From: Escallonia rubra
Taxonomy: Eukaryota > Streptophyta > Magnoliopsida > Escalloniales > Escalloniaceae
Length of the DNA: 64,000 nucleotides
Direction of reading: 5' to 3'
Assembly: GCA_033065855.1 (NCBI GenBank)
Contig: JAVXUO010000884.1
Coordinates: forward strand, 558,001-622,000
The notes under the pieces are model-generated. The model did not search any database. It saw only the letters and a program-made list of their open reading frames with translations, and was not told where the DNA came from. Below, piece after piece: positions 1 through 11,789 of the stretch (within the stretch, counting starts at the first letter, position 1; each line of letters starts with the position of its first letter). A program made the position numbers and the translations under genes.

Positions 1-3000
1 GCTAAAAATAGCTCTGAAGATCTTAAACCCTACATCCTAGGCCCTTCGTTCAGAGATGGGATCGCTTCTCTGCCTGGGTATCCCATAGATGACTCAGAGA
101 CCCTATTGCTATATGAACCCCACGTAAAGTGGGTAGGATGGTCGGCCACTGGCCTACCGGTCCAGTCATGGCCCACTATCCACAATCTAGATTTGGGAAC
201 ATGGATAGACGATTGTCAACCATTTTTGCATACCAATGGAGTACTCAAGGCATTCTTAAGCTGACCATACGTCTAAAAACCCTCCAAAATTTGATCGTTG
301 GCTTTTGGGTGAATCCTTTTGTTTTTGGTCTACCACCACCAACAACTTTATTTTCAGAGCCAAGATGATGGTCCCTACTATATACGATATATCTCTTCTA
401 ACTGAACTTTTACCAATTGGTGATCACACGAATGCCTTAATCCTTCGGGCATAGTTATTGAATCTTATTCTTTAGCACATCCAAAATACTTAGAAACTTT
501 CAATTGATGGCACAAAATATGGCAACCATGCTAGGAAACCAGGTATTAAGGAATTAGTTGTCTTCTTGTGGATCTGGCTGTCAAGGCATGTGTTGTGTGT
601 AGCTGTGTCACTCAACAAAGAATAGATCAATTTAGCCATCGCATTAGCCCATGGAAAAATGTATTCTCTTGCTCCTCTTGTTGTAGGTAGCCTCAGGTGA
701 ATGTATATTGTGGTCATAAAAAAGATATATTGAAGTGTAGATGATCCTTTCTAGATCGTTCAGTCGTGGCTTCATGCCTATTTTCCAAAGTTTGGACCAC
801 AAGCTCTTCTACTACTGCCTCTTATCTCATATACGACCATCGATTTTCTTTAGGTGAAATCAGTCCTCACATCTTTGGATACTGCTTCCATTTTTTCTTT
901 GATTTTGTTGAGATTTTGAGACCCCGGGCTTTTCTTGTTTGGTCCATTGGTCCTGACTGGTTCAGGGAATTACCTTCTTTCTTGACAACCGATATGACTG
1001 CCGAAAGGCAAGAATCTGTTAGAAGTGTTTGGGAAAGTTTTCTGTGTAGGGTATTCTTACACGCCGGTGGTCAAATAAGCAACACTTATTTAGCCATCTG
1101 CAGTTTTGAGAGCTATATTCCTTCACAGTTTGCCCCATCAGTTTGGGCATATTCAAAGGATCCCTGCTCCATTCTTTATCATTAATGGTTTTACCGAGCC
1201 TAAAGAATGGTTGAAAAATTGACGACTAAATAAATCAAAGCAATCGATCGGGAAGTAGATCAATCGATGCAAAGGTTTAAAATGAAATTTTTTTGAAACC
1301 AAACTGCTTTTGTGTGAGTGGGTTTGAACCTTGGAGTCAAAGGAAAGTTTATCTGCTCTACACCAATTGCAATCTTACCACGTGCTTCATCAATTTGTTG
1401 ATTGATAATGCCATAAACCATGGTAAATTTCATACGTGTCGTGTTTCATCCCTCATTGGCATTGATCAACTCTAATATTTATGTTTCCTTTTCTCAGATG
1501 AAGGGACTAGCTATACTCCCTCTAAAGGCAAGAGAAAGGCCATTGCTGGGAGATCCCCTAAAAAGTAAGGATAAAGAAAGAACTGATAGCTGATGCTCAA
1601 CAATTGCGATAGACCAAAAGCCAGTCAGCTCATACTGATGCACCAAACTTGACATCAGGAGTCGAAGATGAGGAGGAAGAAAAGGAAGAAGAAGATGCCA
1701 CCTCTCTTGCTACGACAGAGAACGAACAAGCCATATGGACAACCTGCTACTCAAGTTCCCTTAACATCCTCTCAAACAATTGAATCGATTGGCCCTCGAC
1801 TGGAGTCCAAGTTAATAAGTCCTATTGAGGCAGTCCCTTTAAGGATGGTTTTGCCTGAATATGCCTCAACTACTCAACCTGCTCCATCAGCTCCTAAGAC
1901 CACTGCACCAAGTTCCCCTATTTTAGCGACTTTTCTTGCTCCCAGCCGAGTGAAGGATCGTTTTCTAGCTCTACACCAAAAATCCCAGTAGATAAAGGAA
2001 AAGGCCCAATGGTTGAGTTACCGACCACTGTTCTGCCACCATCTCCAAACATCCAAGTACCCACTATTAATACCTCAACTTGAGACTATTACTATAGTTA
2101 CTCGGAGAAAATTGCATGTGATGAATATAAAGAGCCAAGCACAAAAAGTTGCTGCTCCCAAAAGGCAAAAAACTCTGGCTCCAAGGATCCGCTACAACTT
2201 TCAAACGAGACCTTTGAAGGTTTATTTTATTGTCTTCTATTACTTTATATGTGACTCTACCTCGGTAATAACCATCGATCTTGACAAAGAATAGGACAAG
2301 CCTGAGGAATCTCAATCAGCACAAGACGCCTCTGACTCTTCTGAGGCTACTGATCCTTTCAAGCGCCCCGATGAAGACTTTGAGTCCTCCTCAGTTGCTT
2401 TTGGTGGTATTGCTAAGACGCCTCATGATCAGGCTAGGAACAAACCTATCTTCAGTCCTTTTTCACCGTTGCAATAGGTATAAAGGGCTCCCATACTAGT
2501 ATGTTTATCTCATGTTATAGCTCAATCCATTCACCATTTATTTTTTTATAGGATGAAATGGTATCATGGGATGTATAAGGTGGCATTTGATTCCAGTGAG
2601 GACCATCCTAATGATCCCTCAATCACTCTATAAAGGACATTCATTCCATGTTGTAATAGAGTGCTTCTAAATTATGTTCTCTACCTCCTCATGCAGAACC
2701 TTCTCGAGTTACTCATACAATAATTCCCACTCCTCAGCCAATGTTTGATGACATCGATCTGCAATTTCAGCAACTACAAGAGGCTATCTATGCCTTCATT
2801 ACATCTTTGCGTCTATCTGGCATAACCTCTTCCTCAACCCAGATTCCATTTGAAGTTATCCTAAGCTTCATTCAGAGAATTGTTAGCTCACGACCCTGCA
2901 GACGTCTCGAATGATCGAGAGCTTTAATCTAGATTGAATGAATTAATCAATACCCTTGCTAACGATCCTTCCTTGTTATCAGAGTCTCAGACATAAGTAG

Positions 3001-3400
3001 TGATCAACTTGAAGCCACAAATTCTTCTCTTGTCATCTTCATGGAGTCAACGTATGAGAATTAAGGATGAGACGACAAAAGCAGAAAGAGGAATTTCTAC
3101 CTTAGCTCAACAAATTTGAGAAAACTAGTTGTTGAGTTAAAAGTTCTAGGAGGACATCGAACAGGTGGTTGCAAAAATCAAAGCCATGGATAAAATGAAA
3201 ATAGCAAAACTCAAGCAGAAAGAGAACAATCTAAGACAACATAAAAGCATCGTCTATGAGGTTGCCATCGATTTGGCGAAACCCTTGCACAATTGCTCAA
3301 GGGTGGCATCTTAAATTGCCTTTGCTGGTAGAATTTTCTCCCAGGTAGAGACCCAATGGAAGACCATTCTAGCTATCTTTAGGGCTTAGGACTTAGGTAG
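1..3400 (+). pseudogene. Decayed antisense ORF with plant mobile domain (PMD) of a Tat-lineage gypsy element
   Basis: Plus-strand translation, with several frameshifts and stops, gives the recognisable run of a PMD (aminotransferase-like) protein. Near 60-370 there is a WIDD...VLKAF stretch, then GFW..NPFVFG, then TIYDISLLTELLPIGDH. At about 500-715 comes ELVVFLWIWLSRHVL, then NLAIALAHGKMYSLAPLVV, the usual C-terminal half. It is followed by a basic KGKRKA segment (about 1530), an acidic Ser/Asp-rich part (about 2290-2480) and a coiled-coil-like Lys/Glu-rich stretch (about 2880-3300). The gypsy pol next door (3590-5130) is on the minus strand, so this frame lies antisense and 3' of pol, the known place for extra ORFs in Tat-lineage elements. 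It cannot encode an intact protein. A decayed MULE-associated PMD (MAIL) gene is the alternative. Confidence 0.7.
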
Positions 3401-3589
3401 TTCCCTTTTCTAAAATGTGAGGTGGACAACTTTATGTTAACTTCAAGAACATTTATGTTATGTAGGTTTTTTCTGATTTCGACCATATGTTTTTGCAACA
3501 GCATTTTGGTCTTTATTATTTATGTTGTGCAGTTCTATCCTCTTGGGCTAGCGCAATGTTGCCTTATCAATTGGCTCGACACCTTCCCA

Positions 3590-5130
3590 CACACAGGGGG
3601 GGTATCTTTTTTAGAAAACACCCATTTATTTGTTCGACATGAACCTGTCATTCTAATGACTTTAGCCAATAAACGTCTCTCCTTTAAGGATTCTATGTAC
3701 TTGAAATGGGCCTTTCCACTTTGGGGACCATTTTCCAAATTAAGAGTCCTTGCTTCCGAAGGGCAAGACTGTTTTCCATACTAAATCGCCCACTTCAAAT
3801 GACTTATGCAACACCCTTTTATTGTAAGACCTACTAACTTTCAACTTATGTACATATAACTTGTCCAAGGCATCCAATGGATGCTCATCTAAATCCTTTA
3901 GTTCGATTGCCACAGCCTCATTATAATCTGCGACTGGCAAATTATTTTGCATGGCTACTATAAAGGATTTCACGTAGCCTCCATAGGCAACACGTTATGT
4001 CCATAAGTCAAAGCATACGGTGTAACCAATGATTGTTTTAGGAGAAGTCCAAAATGCCCACAACACCTCAGCTTATAGGTGATGCCGAAGTCTTGCTGTG
4101 TCCTCGACTGTTCTATCCATGATATGCTTTATAAACTTATTTTTAGCCTCGTCTTGCCCATTGGCTTGGGCATAATATGGAGTCAAATTTAGGATAGTAA
4201 ACTTATATTCCTTGGCAAACCCCCCCCTTCCCCCCCCCCCCCCCCCCACACACACACAAATAAAAATAGACCCTCGATTGATAGTAATCGTCTGATGCAA
4301 TCCATATTGATGGATTATGTTTTCGTAATAAAAATCAGCACATCTTCTTGACTAACTGACTTCATTGCCTTGGTCTCAGTCCACACTGTAATGTAGTTTG
4401 TTGCTATAATAATGAAACCATGTAGTTTTGAAGAATAAGGGTGAATCTGCCTTATCAAATCCATAGCCCAACCACGAAATAGCCATGGTTTCACTATCGA
4501 TTGCAGATGATTACATGGCGCCCGATGAATTGCCCCATGTTTTTGGCATGCTTGGCAACCTTCGCATATCTCGCGCAATCCTCCATTACTGTTGGGCAAT
4601 AGTGATCATGCCTTCAAATTAACCATCTTATCTTCACACCCGATCGATGTGCCCCGCAGATGCCTTCATGTACTTCAGCCGTTACCTACATTTTCTCCTG
4701 CCTGCCTTTTTACTTTCTTGTCTACTCTTGACTGTGGTTTTTTGCAAGAAATGAATGATTGGACACCTCCAATCATCCTGAACCAAATCGATCTGGTTAA
4801 TCATTTTAGTTTTCTTGTACTTTTTGCCAATTGATGGCAGTTGCTTCGACACTTTAGCCCAATGTTCAGTAACTCCCTCCAGAATTTTCAATCCTGATGC
4901 CAACTGTACCATGACATTGGCATCGTTATTTTCAGTTAAGAGAAGATGTGTTATAGTGACATCGTCAAATTTACTTGGTCAGTACATAGTGTAGCTAATA
5001 TACATTTTTAAGCCTATCGCACAACATTTAAATTCTCCATTAAGTTGTTTCACGACTAATTGAGAATCACCAAAAATTTGTACATTTCATCACATGCGTT
5101 TCCAATAATGTCTCCAAACCGACTATTAAC
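3590..5130 (-). pseudogene. Ty3-gypsy (Tat-type) pol remnant: RNase H end and integrase
   Basis: Read on the minus strand from 5130 downward. RNase H ending: LIVGLETLLE then FGDSQLVVKQLNGEF. Linker: DDWRCPIIHFL. Integrase zinc-binding part: CEGCQACQKHGAIHR. Catalytic core: GWAMDLI...SSKLHGFIIIATNYITVW; the family usually has D where this copy has N in ATNY. Second core part: LTPYYAQANGQDEAKNKFI. C-terminal part: FEVGDLVWKTVLP, then INGCFLKK near 3600. Several frameshifts and stops make it a pseudogene. The 5' side is cut at 5131 by an LTR that starts inside RNase H; RT and gag are not in the window. A poly-C/CA run at about 4220-4258 interrupts the integrase. Confidence 0.88.
4220..4258. repeat. 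Poly-C followed by (CA)n tract
   Basis: Two C runs separated by TT, then CACACACACACA, inside the decayed integrase. It is a simple-sequence expansion. Homopolymer length here is also where sequencing error is likely. Confidence 0.9.
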
Positions 5131-7200
5131 TGTAACACCCAGGAAATTTCAAAGCGTTAGCCAATCATGCGATCAATTACATAATTATTCGAATAACCTC
5201 AATTCAATATAATAGCCCCCAATGTATATTAGTGCTTCTAAAGTAACTTGAATTCTCAATCTATTTGTTCTAAAGGAAAAGACTAAATTAACGTGCTCGA
5301 TAAAGGAAGGTTACATAATGCTTCAAAAAAATCTACGTCAACTTCATATCCAGGCTCTAATCATCCCCAAGTATCCTACTGATGATTATTATATGCAGAA
5401 GAGAACAAAAGGGTGAGCTTCTGAGAGCTCAGTAAGGTCGCTCAAGAGCCATTAATGGAGCGATATAAAAGATTTACAAATTTAATCAATGGCAATATGG
5501 GAAAGATATTCAACTCAATTTCCTAAATCAGATATCAATAAGGGTAACACTTAGCAAATGCAGATAGGTTGTGCTCAATAACAATGTAACTACATATGCA
5601 TATGTACACTACCTAGTCCATTAAGGTCCTAGCATCTCCCGCAGTAAATAGACCATCCTTACATCACCCCAATACATACCATCCTTATTGAATAATGAGA
5701 AATGAATATATAGAATACAATAATCGCTAATTCTACGTGTAATCGATGCTCGATGAGTAATGAATAATGAGCATGGATAAGGATTTTCAATGAACGCTTA
5801 AGGCTCAAAGCAAGGTTCTTAACAGAAAATAACGCATTCTTGTACCAAATAACAGAGTCCAAAGAAGTTTGATAAGAAATCAGAATAAAATACGTGGAAT
5901 CAATTCTGAGAAATTAGGTTTCAAATAGAAATTTCTTACCTCGATCCAAGTTATGCAATGCTACGCAACCTCGTTAAAAAAATCCTTGAATCAACCTAAA
6001 TTGACAAATTATTTATCAGAATAGAATCTAGCCTCATAACACTAAGAACCTAATACTAATTTCTTAGACGTTGCTCACTTTGACACACTCAGCACAAACC
6101 AAATTTAAACGGGTCCCACGTAGGGCCAACCTAGCTGGGAACCCCGCACTTAAAGTGTAACGACCCGGTCCACAGCCCCACCACAGGGCATTGCTTCTTT
6201 CAAAAGGGCTAGCCAAGTAGGTACTTATGAGTTCATAGGCAGGGTCTTATAAGGCCAATCGCAAACTCTCCCACAACCGATGTGGGATATTACAATCTCC
6301 CCACCTTATTTCTTAGCGTCCTCGCTAAGGCTCGATCACACATAGCCCATAATCTTCCTCTCTAGCCAATGTGGGATATACCCGGCTCACCCTTCGTTGC
6401 CCCAACCATCCTCTTGATGTGGGATATACCGGGGCTTACCTTCGTTTCCCCCAACCATTGGCAACCCGACTGGACAGCCCAACCCGAGCTTTCGAGAGTC
6501 GGCTCTGATACCATCTGTAATGACCCGGTCCACAGCCCCACCACAGGGCATTGCTTCCTTCAAAAGGGCTAGCCAAGTAGGTACTTATGAGTTCATAGGC
6601 AGGGTCTTATAAGGCCAATCGCAAACTCTCCCACAACCGATGTGGGATATTACATAAAGCATCATAATACCCCAAAATTCATAAACAATTCTTCTAAAAT
6701 ACTTTTATAGCTTAAAACATTATGAAGTTAAAATATAAAATTTCTGAATTTTTGGATATTTTCAAATTAAAGTAATTTCTTTAAATACAAGAAAAGCCCC
6801 AAAATAGCCATTAATATTTCTAGCTCAAAGCAAAGTCCCACAATTTTTATAATAGCTTTATAATGTATATAAAGATTGTGAAAACTGAAATTAAAATTTA
6901 AAAAGCATTAAAACCATAGTAAAATTATCCATTTCGCTAAATCTAATGCGATATAGATAAAACTACCAAATCAACCCTACAATTTCTGAAACTGAAACTT
7001 CCTTGTACTATAAAATAATTACTGTAATTTTACCAGAATTTAGTATGAATTGTAAAGAATCAAAATAAATTTTAGAAAAACTAAACTTGCAGAAAATATT
7101 AAAAATTACTAAATGATTCCCAAAAAAAATAAAATTTTACCAGTAATTCTAATATCACTCTAACAAGCTTTCTGTAAAGTTTCAAATTTTTTTAATCACT
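5131..7200. mobile_element. Truncated gypsy LTR, same family as 34448-37853
   Basis: Begins TGTAACACCC immediately inside the RNase H reading of the upstream gypsy element. It matches the complete solo LTR at 34448-37853 in order: the GTGAGCTT...GAGAGCTCAGTAAGG block (about 5412 here, 34761 there), the AACACTTAGCAAA...CATATGCATATG block, the ACCATCCTTA repeats, and the ATTTTACCAGTAATTCTA block (about 7137 here, 36067 there). Similarity fades near 7200 and no matching GTTACA end or TSD was found, so the right end is lost. A TRIM (6156-6654) is inserted in it. No coding sequence. Confidence 0.8.
6156..6654 (-). mobile_element. Complete TRIM retrotransposon
   Basis: Two 139-bp direct LTRs (6156-6294 and 6516-6654) differ at only about two positions and end TGTAA...TTACA. 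The 5-bp TSD TAAAG is perfect (6151-6155 and 6655-6659). GCTCTGATACCA just before the right LTR is the reverse complement of a Met-tRNA primer-binding site, and TCTCCCCACCT just after the left LTR is a reverse-complement polypurine tract, so the element runs on the minus strand. The 221-bp interior codes for nothing. On the minus strand the LTR starts TGTAATATCCCACATCGG, a start typical of plant TRIMs. I saw no 5S-like block of the Cassandra type. Confidence 0.93.
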
Positions 7201-7253
7201 GTAACCTATCCCATAGGCACATGGTAGAACTATGCAAGTATAGTGCCCCACCC

Positions 7254-7661
7254 CACTGCACAAACCAATTGCTTCACTTCGGGGCCGTTTGACATCAAAT
7301 TTTTTGCTCTTTTTTTGACCCAGTTTTTAATTTTTCATAGCAAAGCCTAGGTTTCGCGGTCGCTAAACAAAACAAAAGCGGTCGCTAAATAAAAATATTT
7401 AAAAAAAGTTAGCGACCGCGCCGCTAAATTATACGCAGTGGTCGCTAAATAGAAAATAATTAAAATTTTAAAAAATATTTAGCGACCACCATTACAGTCG
7501 CTAAATGTGGTCAACGCGGCCGCTAAAGTTTAGCGACTGGACCTCTGGCGACCGTTTTGGCGACCGCTTTTTGCGGTCGCTAAAACAATTTAGTGACTGC
7601 TTTTTCCCCTTTAGCAACCGCCAGTGACGGTCGCAAAGAGGCAATTTTTTATTGTGTAGTC
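7254..7661. mobile_element. CACTA-like terminal fragment with GCGGTCGCTAAA repeats
   Basis: From 7355 to 7620 the motif GCGGTCGCTAAA and its reverse complement TTTAGCGACCGC recur in both orientations, the pattern of CACTA subterminal repeats. The right end (…AATTTTTTATTGTGTAGTC) is close to an inverted CACTACACAAT terminus with the last G changed to C. A weak match to the other terminus is CACTGCACAAACCAATTGC at 7254. No convincing 3-bp TSD. It may be a small non-autonomous CACTA element or only its right end. Confidence 0.5.
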
Positions 7662-9198
7662 ATCAAATACGATCGTATCTTTATGTCTGGTGAGAAAGTA
7701 AAGAACAGTAATTAAATCAATATCACTTGGACAAGTTTTACAAAGATCTTTGAAGCATTTTGTCCACTATCTTTCTGCTTTATATAATCGACCTTTGATC
7801 ATCATATATATTCCACCCCTTTAGTATAAGTTTCAAACATAAAGTTTCATGAACTCAAATGTGCATTAGGCAACATAATCTTTAATATTGATCATCATCA
7901 AAATCAAATATAAACTCAACATAAATAACTGTACGGCTAACAAAGAGTTCCTGAGGTAAGAAGAAGACGGAAAGAAAGAGCTTATGTTTGTAGCAAGAGA
8001 TTAACTGGGATCTTTGGGGGAACAAAGCAATCATAATATATGAGGACCTCTACCAGTATTTAATAGGGTGTGACCGTTACGCCTACATAGGACGCAGAGT
8101 ACACAAGTCCCTTTCAATGCCCAAAAAAGGTCTAAAGAAACGCATTGGCTTATGAGTGTCTCTCTTACGTCTTCCGGATCAACTCTGACCTTGCCCTTCA
8201 GCAGAAACCGCACCTTGGCTTTTCTCTTCGCCTTTTTGGCTTGCAAGATTGCACCGGCCAAAAGTTGTCCCCTGCTCCAACATTCTGACTTAAACTTCTT
8301 GACTTACAAATGCTAGGCATAATAACAAGCTTATACAAGTTGGTTAATTACCTTGCGAGGATCAGCTACTGAGGTGCTTTGAATGATGCTTCGATTAGCT
8401 GACGGCGCATCCTCCATGCAGCAGATAATCTCGCTGTTCTTCCCCTTCATCTTCTGGCTTGATTTTGAACCAAACATCAACTCTTTTGTACTAGATTTGC
8501 TCCTTTTGATTGTTCATGCACAAACAAAAGCACCATAGAGAAGAAACAGGTATTTAGCAGTGAAGGCACAGGTTGCATTTTGGTTTTCATGTAAAAACAA
8601 TAGTTAGTAGGCTTGAAACAAAATCACATAATTTTCTTGCATGAAAAGCAGACCTACACTATACGGAATGATCTTCTGTTAGTACGATAAGAACGCTGAA
8701 CATCAAGCTTGCACTGTTTTTATTTTGCAGTCACCTAACTTACATCTAATGACAAAGTAGAAAGGGCGACTTAAACCAACTGGAAAGCATGAGCTTGTGT
8801 GCTATGTAGTGCCATTTTGACCAACACCTAAAAATCATGGCTTGGGTCTCGATGACGATATACTGTACAAATATGAACCAACCGAAAACAGCTTCAACAA
8901 AAATTAGAGTACATTTGGACACGCCAAGCATTTTAACAACTCCATTAGAACTCTATGAGCCAGATCAGAAGTCATATATTGGGTAGTAACAGTGGTGGTG
9001 TAACGATACGCATTTGGAACTTCATGACAGTTCCTAGTCTAACATTGTGAACTTGACGGACTGAGCAAAATCAAAATAAAAGACTATATGCATCAGTATT
9101 ACTGCTGAAGAGTTTCTGGGTTGCTCAAATTGATTGAGAACCAATGCCTTTATAATTGAAATTCTTTCCGAAGCACTTTCAGTATGCAAGTATTGAAC
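7662..9198. other. Host intergenic DNA 3' of the F-box gene; no certain gene
   Basis: Non-repetitive, AT-rich sequence with no recognisable TE. Two minus-strand segments look weakly exon-like: about 8362-8515, open and ending CGCAAG|GTAATT, and about 8031-8276, preceded by GGAGCAG and open over about 76 codons with a Lys/Arg-rich start. Neither resembles a protein I recognise. They could be 3' UTR or alternative exons of the F-box gene, or an unrelated short transcript. Confidence 0.35.
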
Positions 9199-10791
9199 TT
9201 ACCATTCCATTACAAAGCGGAACCTATCGCCGAACCTAAGAGTGGGAACCACATCTGCCACGGATCTCGAGCAAAGAGGCAGCCAGTAGTCCTTGCCAGT
9301 TGACCCTTGGAAGACCTCAATTTTCTTCACTCGTTTGAAGTAGTGCCGCCAACACTTGACTTGATCAGACCTGCAACAATCTGTGGTTCTTTTATCCATT
9401 AGGCTCTCACAGAGTAACTTTATAAAGTCCCTATTGGGCTCTGTACACTCTTCCATACAGATTGATTTGGGACGACAAGTCCAGAACAAGGCATCCACTA
9501 GTAGTGGATGCACTTGTGTCGGTGAATACGTGCTCAGCGACATCTGTTCGACTTCAGGTTCAGGATGAGGGAGTGGAATCGCTCTTAAATCTTCAAAGTT
9601 AAAGCTAACTTCTGAAACACATATACGAGGCAGTGACACTTCTGAATGGTTAAACTTAGCCAAGCATTCCCTCAGTTTTTGGAAGAACAAAGTACCAGAA
9701 TGTTCGACCTCATGCTTTATACATAAATTAATCTTCAACTTGGTTGAATTGCTATTAAAACATAGATTGGGAACTCTATTTTTGCTGCAATAGTCGAGTG
9801 AGAGTAAATTTGGCGCATCAAAGTAGACCTCAGTTACGTTATGGCAGGACCAAAGATTAACGCGCTTTAGCGAATGGCTTGAAAAGACTAATCCCTCTAA
9901 CATCGGGCAACAATGCAGTGTCAAATCTTGTAGCAGGGGTAATTCTGAAACAATCTTGCGGATGAACTCGTCAGTGATCTTCTTCAGATGCAAACATAAG
10001 CGTTTCACGTTGTGTATTGATTGGATAGTGAACGGGTAGCCCACGCTGGTGCTTGACCAACACTCTGAGTAAGTAAATGACTCGAGGCTTGGCACTTTAA
10101 ATTTGATGTCAACAGTTTCGCGATATAGGGCTTCGATCTCGAATATTCTGAGGTGATGCTGGTTATAAATTTGAACTTTTTTGAATCCATAACACTTGTC
10201 GAGGATGATCGTGTCAATCAAGGGGCAGCTACACATGAGTTTCTCAATTATCTGCTCATCCAAACTCACCCCGTATAGTTTCAAGACCTGTAGGGAGTGA
10301 CATGTTATGGAGGAACATTGTAACTCCAGTATGTCACAATATTGCAAGTCTAACTTTATCAACGAGCGTACATCAAAGGTTGCAGGAGCAAACCTGGAAC
10401 CTGAAGCTCTTTTTAGGGAGAGACAAAGTTCTTGAACGCCGCATTCGCTGGCTAATCTTATGAGCTTGCACGTGAGTTCTAAGTTCTCATCAGGGATCTT
10501 TAGGCTCAATTTCTGAATGCGTACCTTGTGCTCATGATACCTTAACAAGGTTTTTCCAGCGAACTCTGGGAGCTTCCTTCCTCTCTCTTTAAAGACGGGA
10601 TACTCTCCTTTGACGCAGGCATCATCAAAATTCAAAACAGGGTTGGTAGATGTCGACCATGCACATAGCCATGCCTTCGACAGAAGACTAGCTATGGCTG
10701 ATTCCTTTGTAGAGAGAAAAGAGAGAATGTGTTGTACGATGTCTTCAGGCAGTTCCGATAGCCTGCGTTTTCTCCGATAAACACGGAGCAT
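9199..10791 (-). CDS. F-box/LRR (RNI-like) protein, intact single-exon ORF
   Basis: A 530-residue uninterrupted reading frame on the minus strand. Residues about 12-50 are an F-box (LPEDIVQHILSFL, then ASLLSKAWLCAW), which in this family binds SKP1 within an SCF ubiquitin ligase. Residues about 140-400 hold irregular leucine-rich repeats (LDLQYCDILEL, LKLYGVSL, LQDLTLHCCPML), the usual substrate-binding part. The C-terminus (CWRHYFKRVKKIEV...RFRFVMEW) matches the normal ending of plant F-box/RNI proteins, so the stop looks genuine. The start is the first ATG in frame, just before the F-box. TATAAAG lies about 55 bp upstream. The substrate cannot be named from sequence. It is the only intact protein gene in the window and is flanked by TEs on both sides. 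Confidence 0.93.
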   Translation of the reverse strand: MLRVYRRKRRLSELPEDIVQHILSFLSTKESAIASLLSKAWLCAWSTSTNPVLNFDDACVKGEYPVFKERGRKLPEFAGKTLLRYHEHKVRIQKLSLKIPDENLELTCKLIRLASECGVQELCLSLKRASGSRFAPATFDVRSLIKLDLQYCDILELQCSSITCHSLQVLKLYGVSLDEQIIEKLMCSCPLIDTIILDKCYGFKKVQIYNQHHLRIFEIEALYRETVDIKFKVPSLESFTYSECWSSTSVGYPFTIQSIHNVKRLCLHLKKITDEFIRKIVSELPLLQDLTLHCCPMLEGLVFSSHSLKRVNLWSCHNVTEVYFDAPNLLSLDYCSKNRVPNLCFNSNSTKLKINLCIKHEVEHSGTLFFQKLRECLAKFNHSEVSLPRICVSEVSFNFEDLRAIPLPHPEPEVEQMSLSTYSPTQVHPLLVDALFWTCRPKSICMEECTEPNRDFIKLLCESLMDKRTTDCCRSDQVKCWRHYFKRVKKIEVFQGSTGKDYWLPLCSRSVADVVPTLRFGDRFRFVMEW

Positions 10792-10845
10792 CTTCGGCTG
10801 TAAACCCTAGTTGTTGCCGATCTCTTTCTCTTTGGTGGTGGTCCT

Positions 10846-10852
10846 CTTTATA
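10846..10852 (-). promoter_or_regulatory. TATA box of the F-box gene
   Basis: TATAAAG on the minus strand, in the context CCTATAAAGAGG, about 55 bp upstream of the start codon. The position is plausible for a plant core promoter. No transcript evidence is available. Confidence 0.5.
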
Positions 10853-11789
10853 GGGTTGAAGACCTCCTACCCTATCTCTATTTTCCCCCAAATAGTAAAC
10901 CACTTCATCAAAACAAAATTATGCACGCTTTCTCCAATAAACAAAAATAGTACCCCACAGATTCAATAAGATGGATATTTTTTGTCACTTAAGACAGTAA
11001 GAAAGATACGACACAGTTGTCACATTGTAACATTTTAATAGCTATGCCCGCCATTTACATCTTTAGTATCGAAAGAGGTGCAAAAATAATATAAAAAAGA
11101 TGAGTCAATAGTATTGAAAGAGGTGCAAAAATAATATAAAAAAGATGAGTCAATACTCACACCACTATTTATACCCCCAAGTATCGCATTGTCACATCTA
11201 TCACCAGGGTTTTGCCCCGGTTGAATCCAAATGCACAGAATTTTCACAACTGAAAAATTAATTACTCTGTTTGGTAATTTACCAAAGCAAATGTCTGGAA
11301 ATTGTTTTGCTATATAAATTTATCCATTTCACAGGAATTATGCATGTATGTATTCTATAGGTTTTTACTGCCAAAATTGTGATGGTTGTATTCGTGGTGG
11401 TGGTGGCAGCAGCGACGGCAAAAATGTGCTAATGATGGGGGTGGCAGTGGTGCTTGAGGATGTGGTATTGAAAATTGTGGTGGTGGCGGCGACAGGTGGC
11501 AGCTATAGTGTGATAGAGATAGAGATGGAAATAGTTTGAGCAGATTTGCAGGAGGTGGTAGTGGATGCAACGACAGTTTTATGGAGATGACAGCATCCTC
11601 GTACGTGGTGCTAATGATGTTGGTAATGGTAGTTTGGCATCGGCTATACCGTGATTGATTTTATTGTGGAGAAAGGAATATAATGGTTATGGCAGTGGCT
11701 TTAGAGCGATGGATGTGGTGTTACCAGTAAATTGCTTGTGGCGGCATTATGGTGATAATATTATTATCTTACATAAAAAAATTTCAACT
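10853..11789. other. Upstream flank of the F-box gene with 45-bp duplication and GGT-rich tract
   Basis: No gene seen. It holds a 45-bp tandem duplication at 11065-11109 and 11110-11154 with one visible mismatch, and an imperfect GGT/GGC trinucleotide-rich stretch at about 11385-11560. Open frames over the latter are low-complexity Gly/Val runs and not credible genes. The segment ends where the truncated chromovirus LTR begins. Confidence 0.7.
11065..11154. repeat. 45-bp tandem duplication, two units
   Basis: Units start AGTATCGAAAGAGGTG and AGTATTGAAAGAGGTG and both run to GATGAGTCAAT. The high identity points to a recent duplication in the F-box promoter-distal region. Confidence 0.9.

Noticed and set aside
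6156..6654. Cassandra-type TRIM
   Set aside because: The LTR start is similar, but no 5S rRNA-like internal promoter block is visible in the 139-bp LTR.
8031..8261. Small Lys/Arg-rich protein gene on the minus strand
   Set aside because: The 76-codon frame has no family resemblance, and a competing frame with splice-like edges overlaps it. Kept only as a possible exon region.
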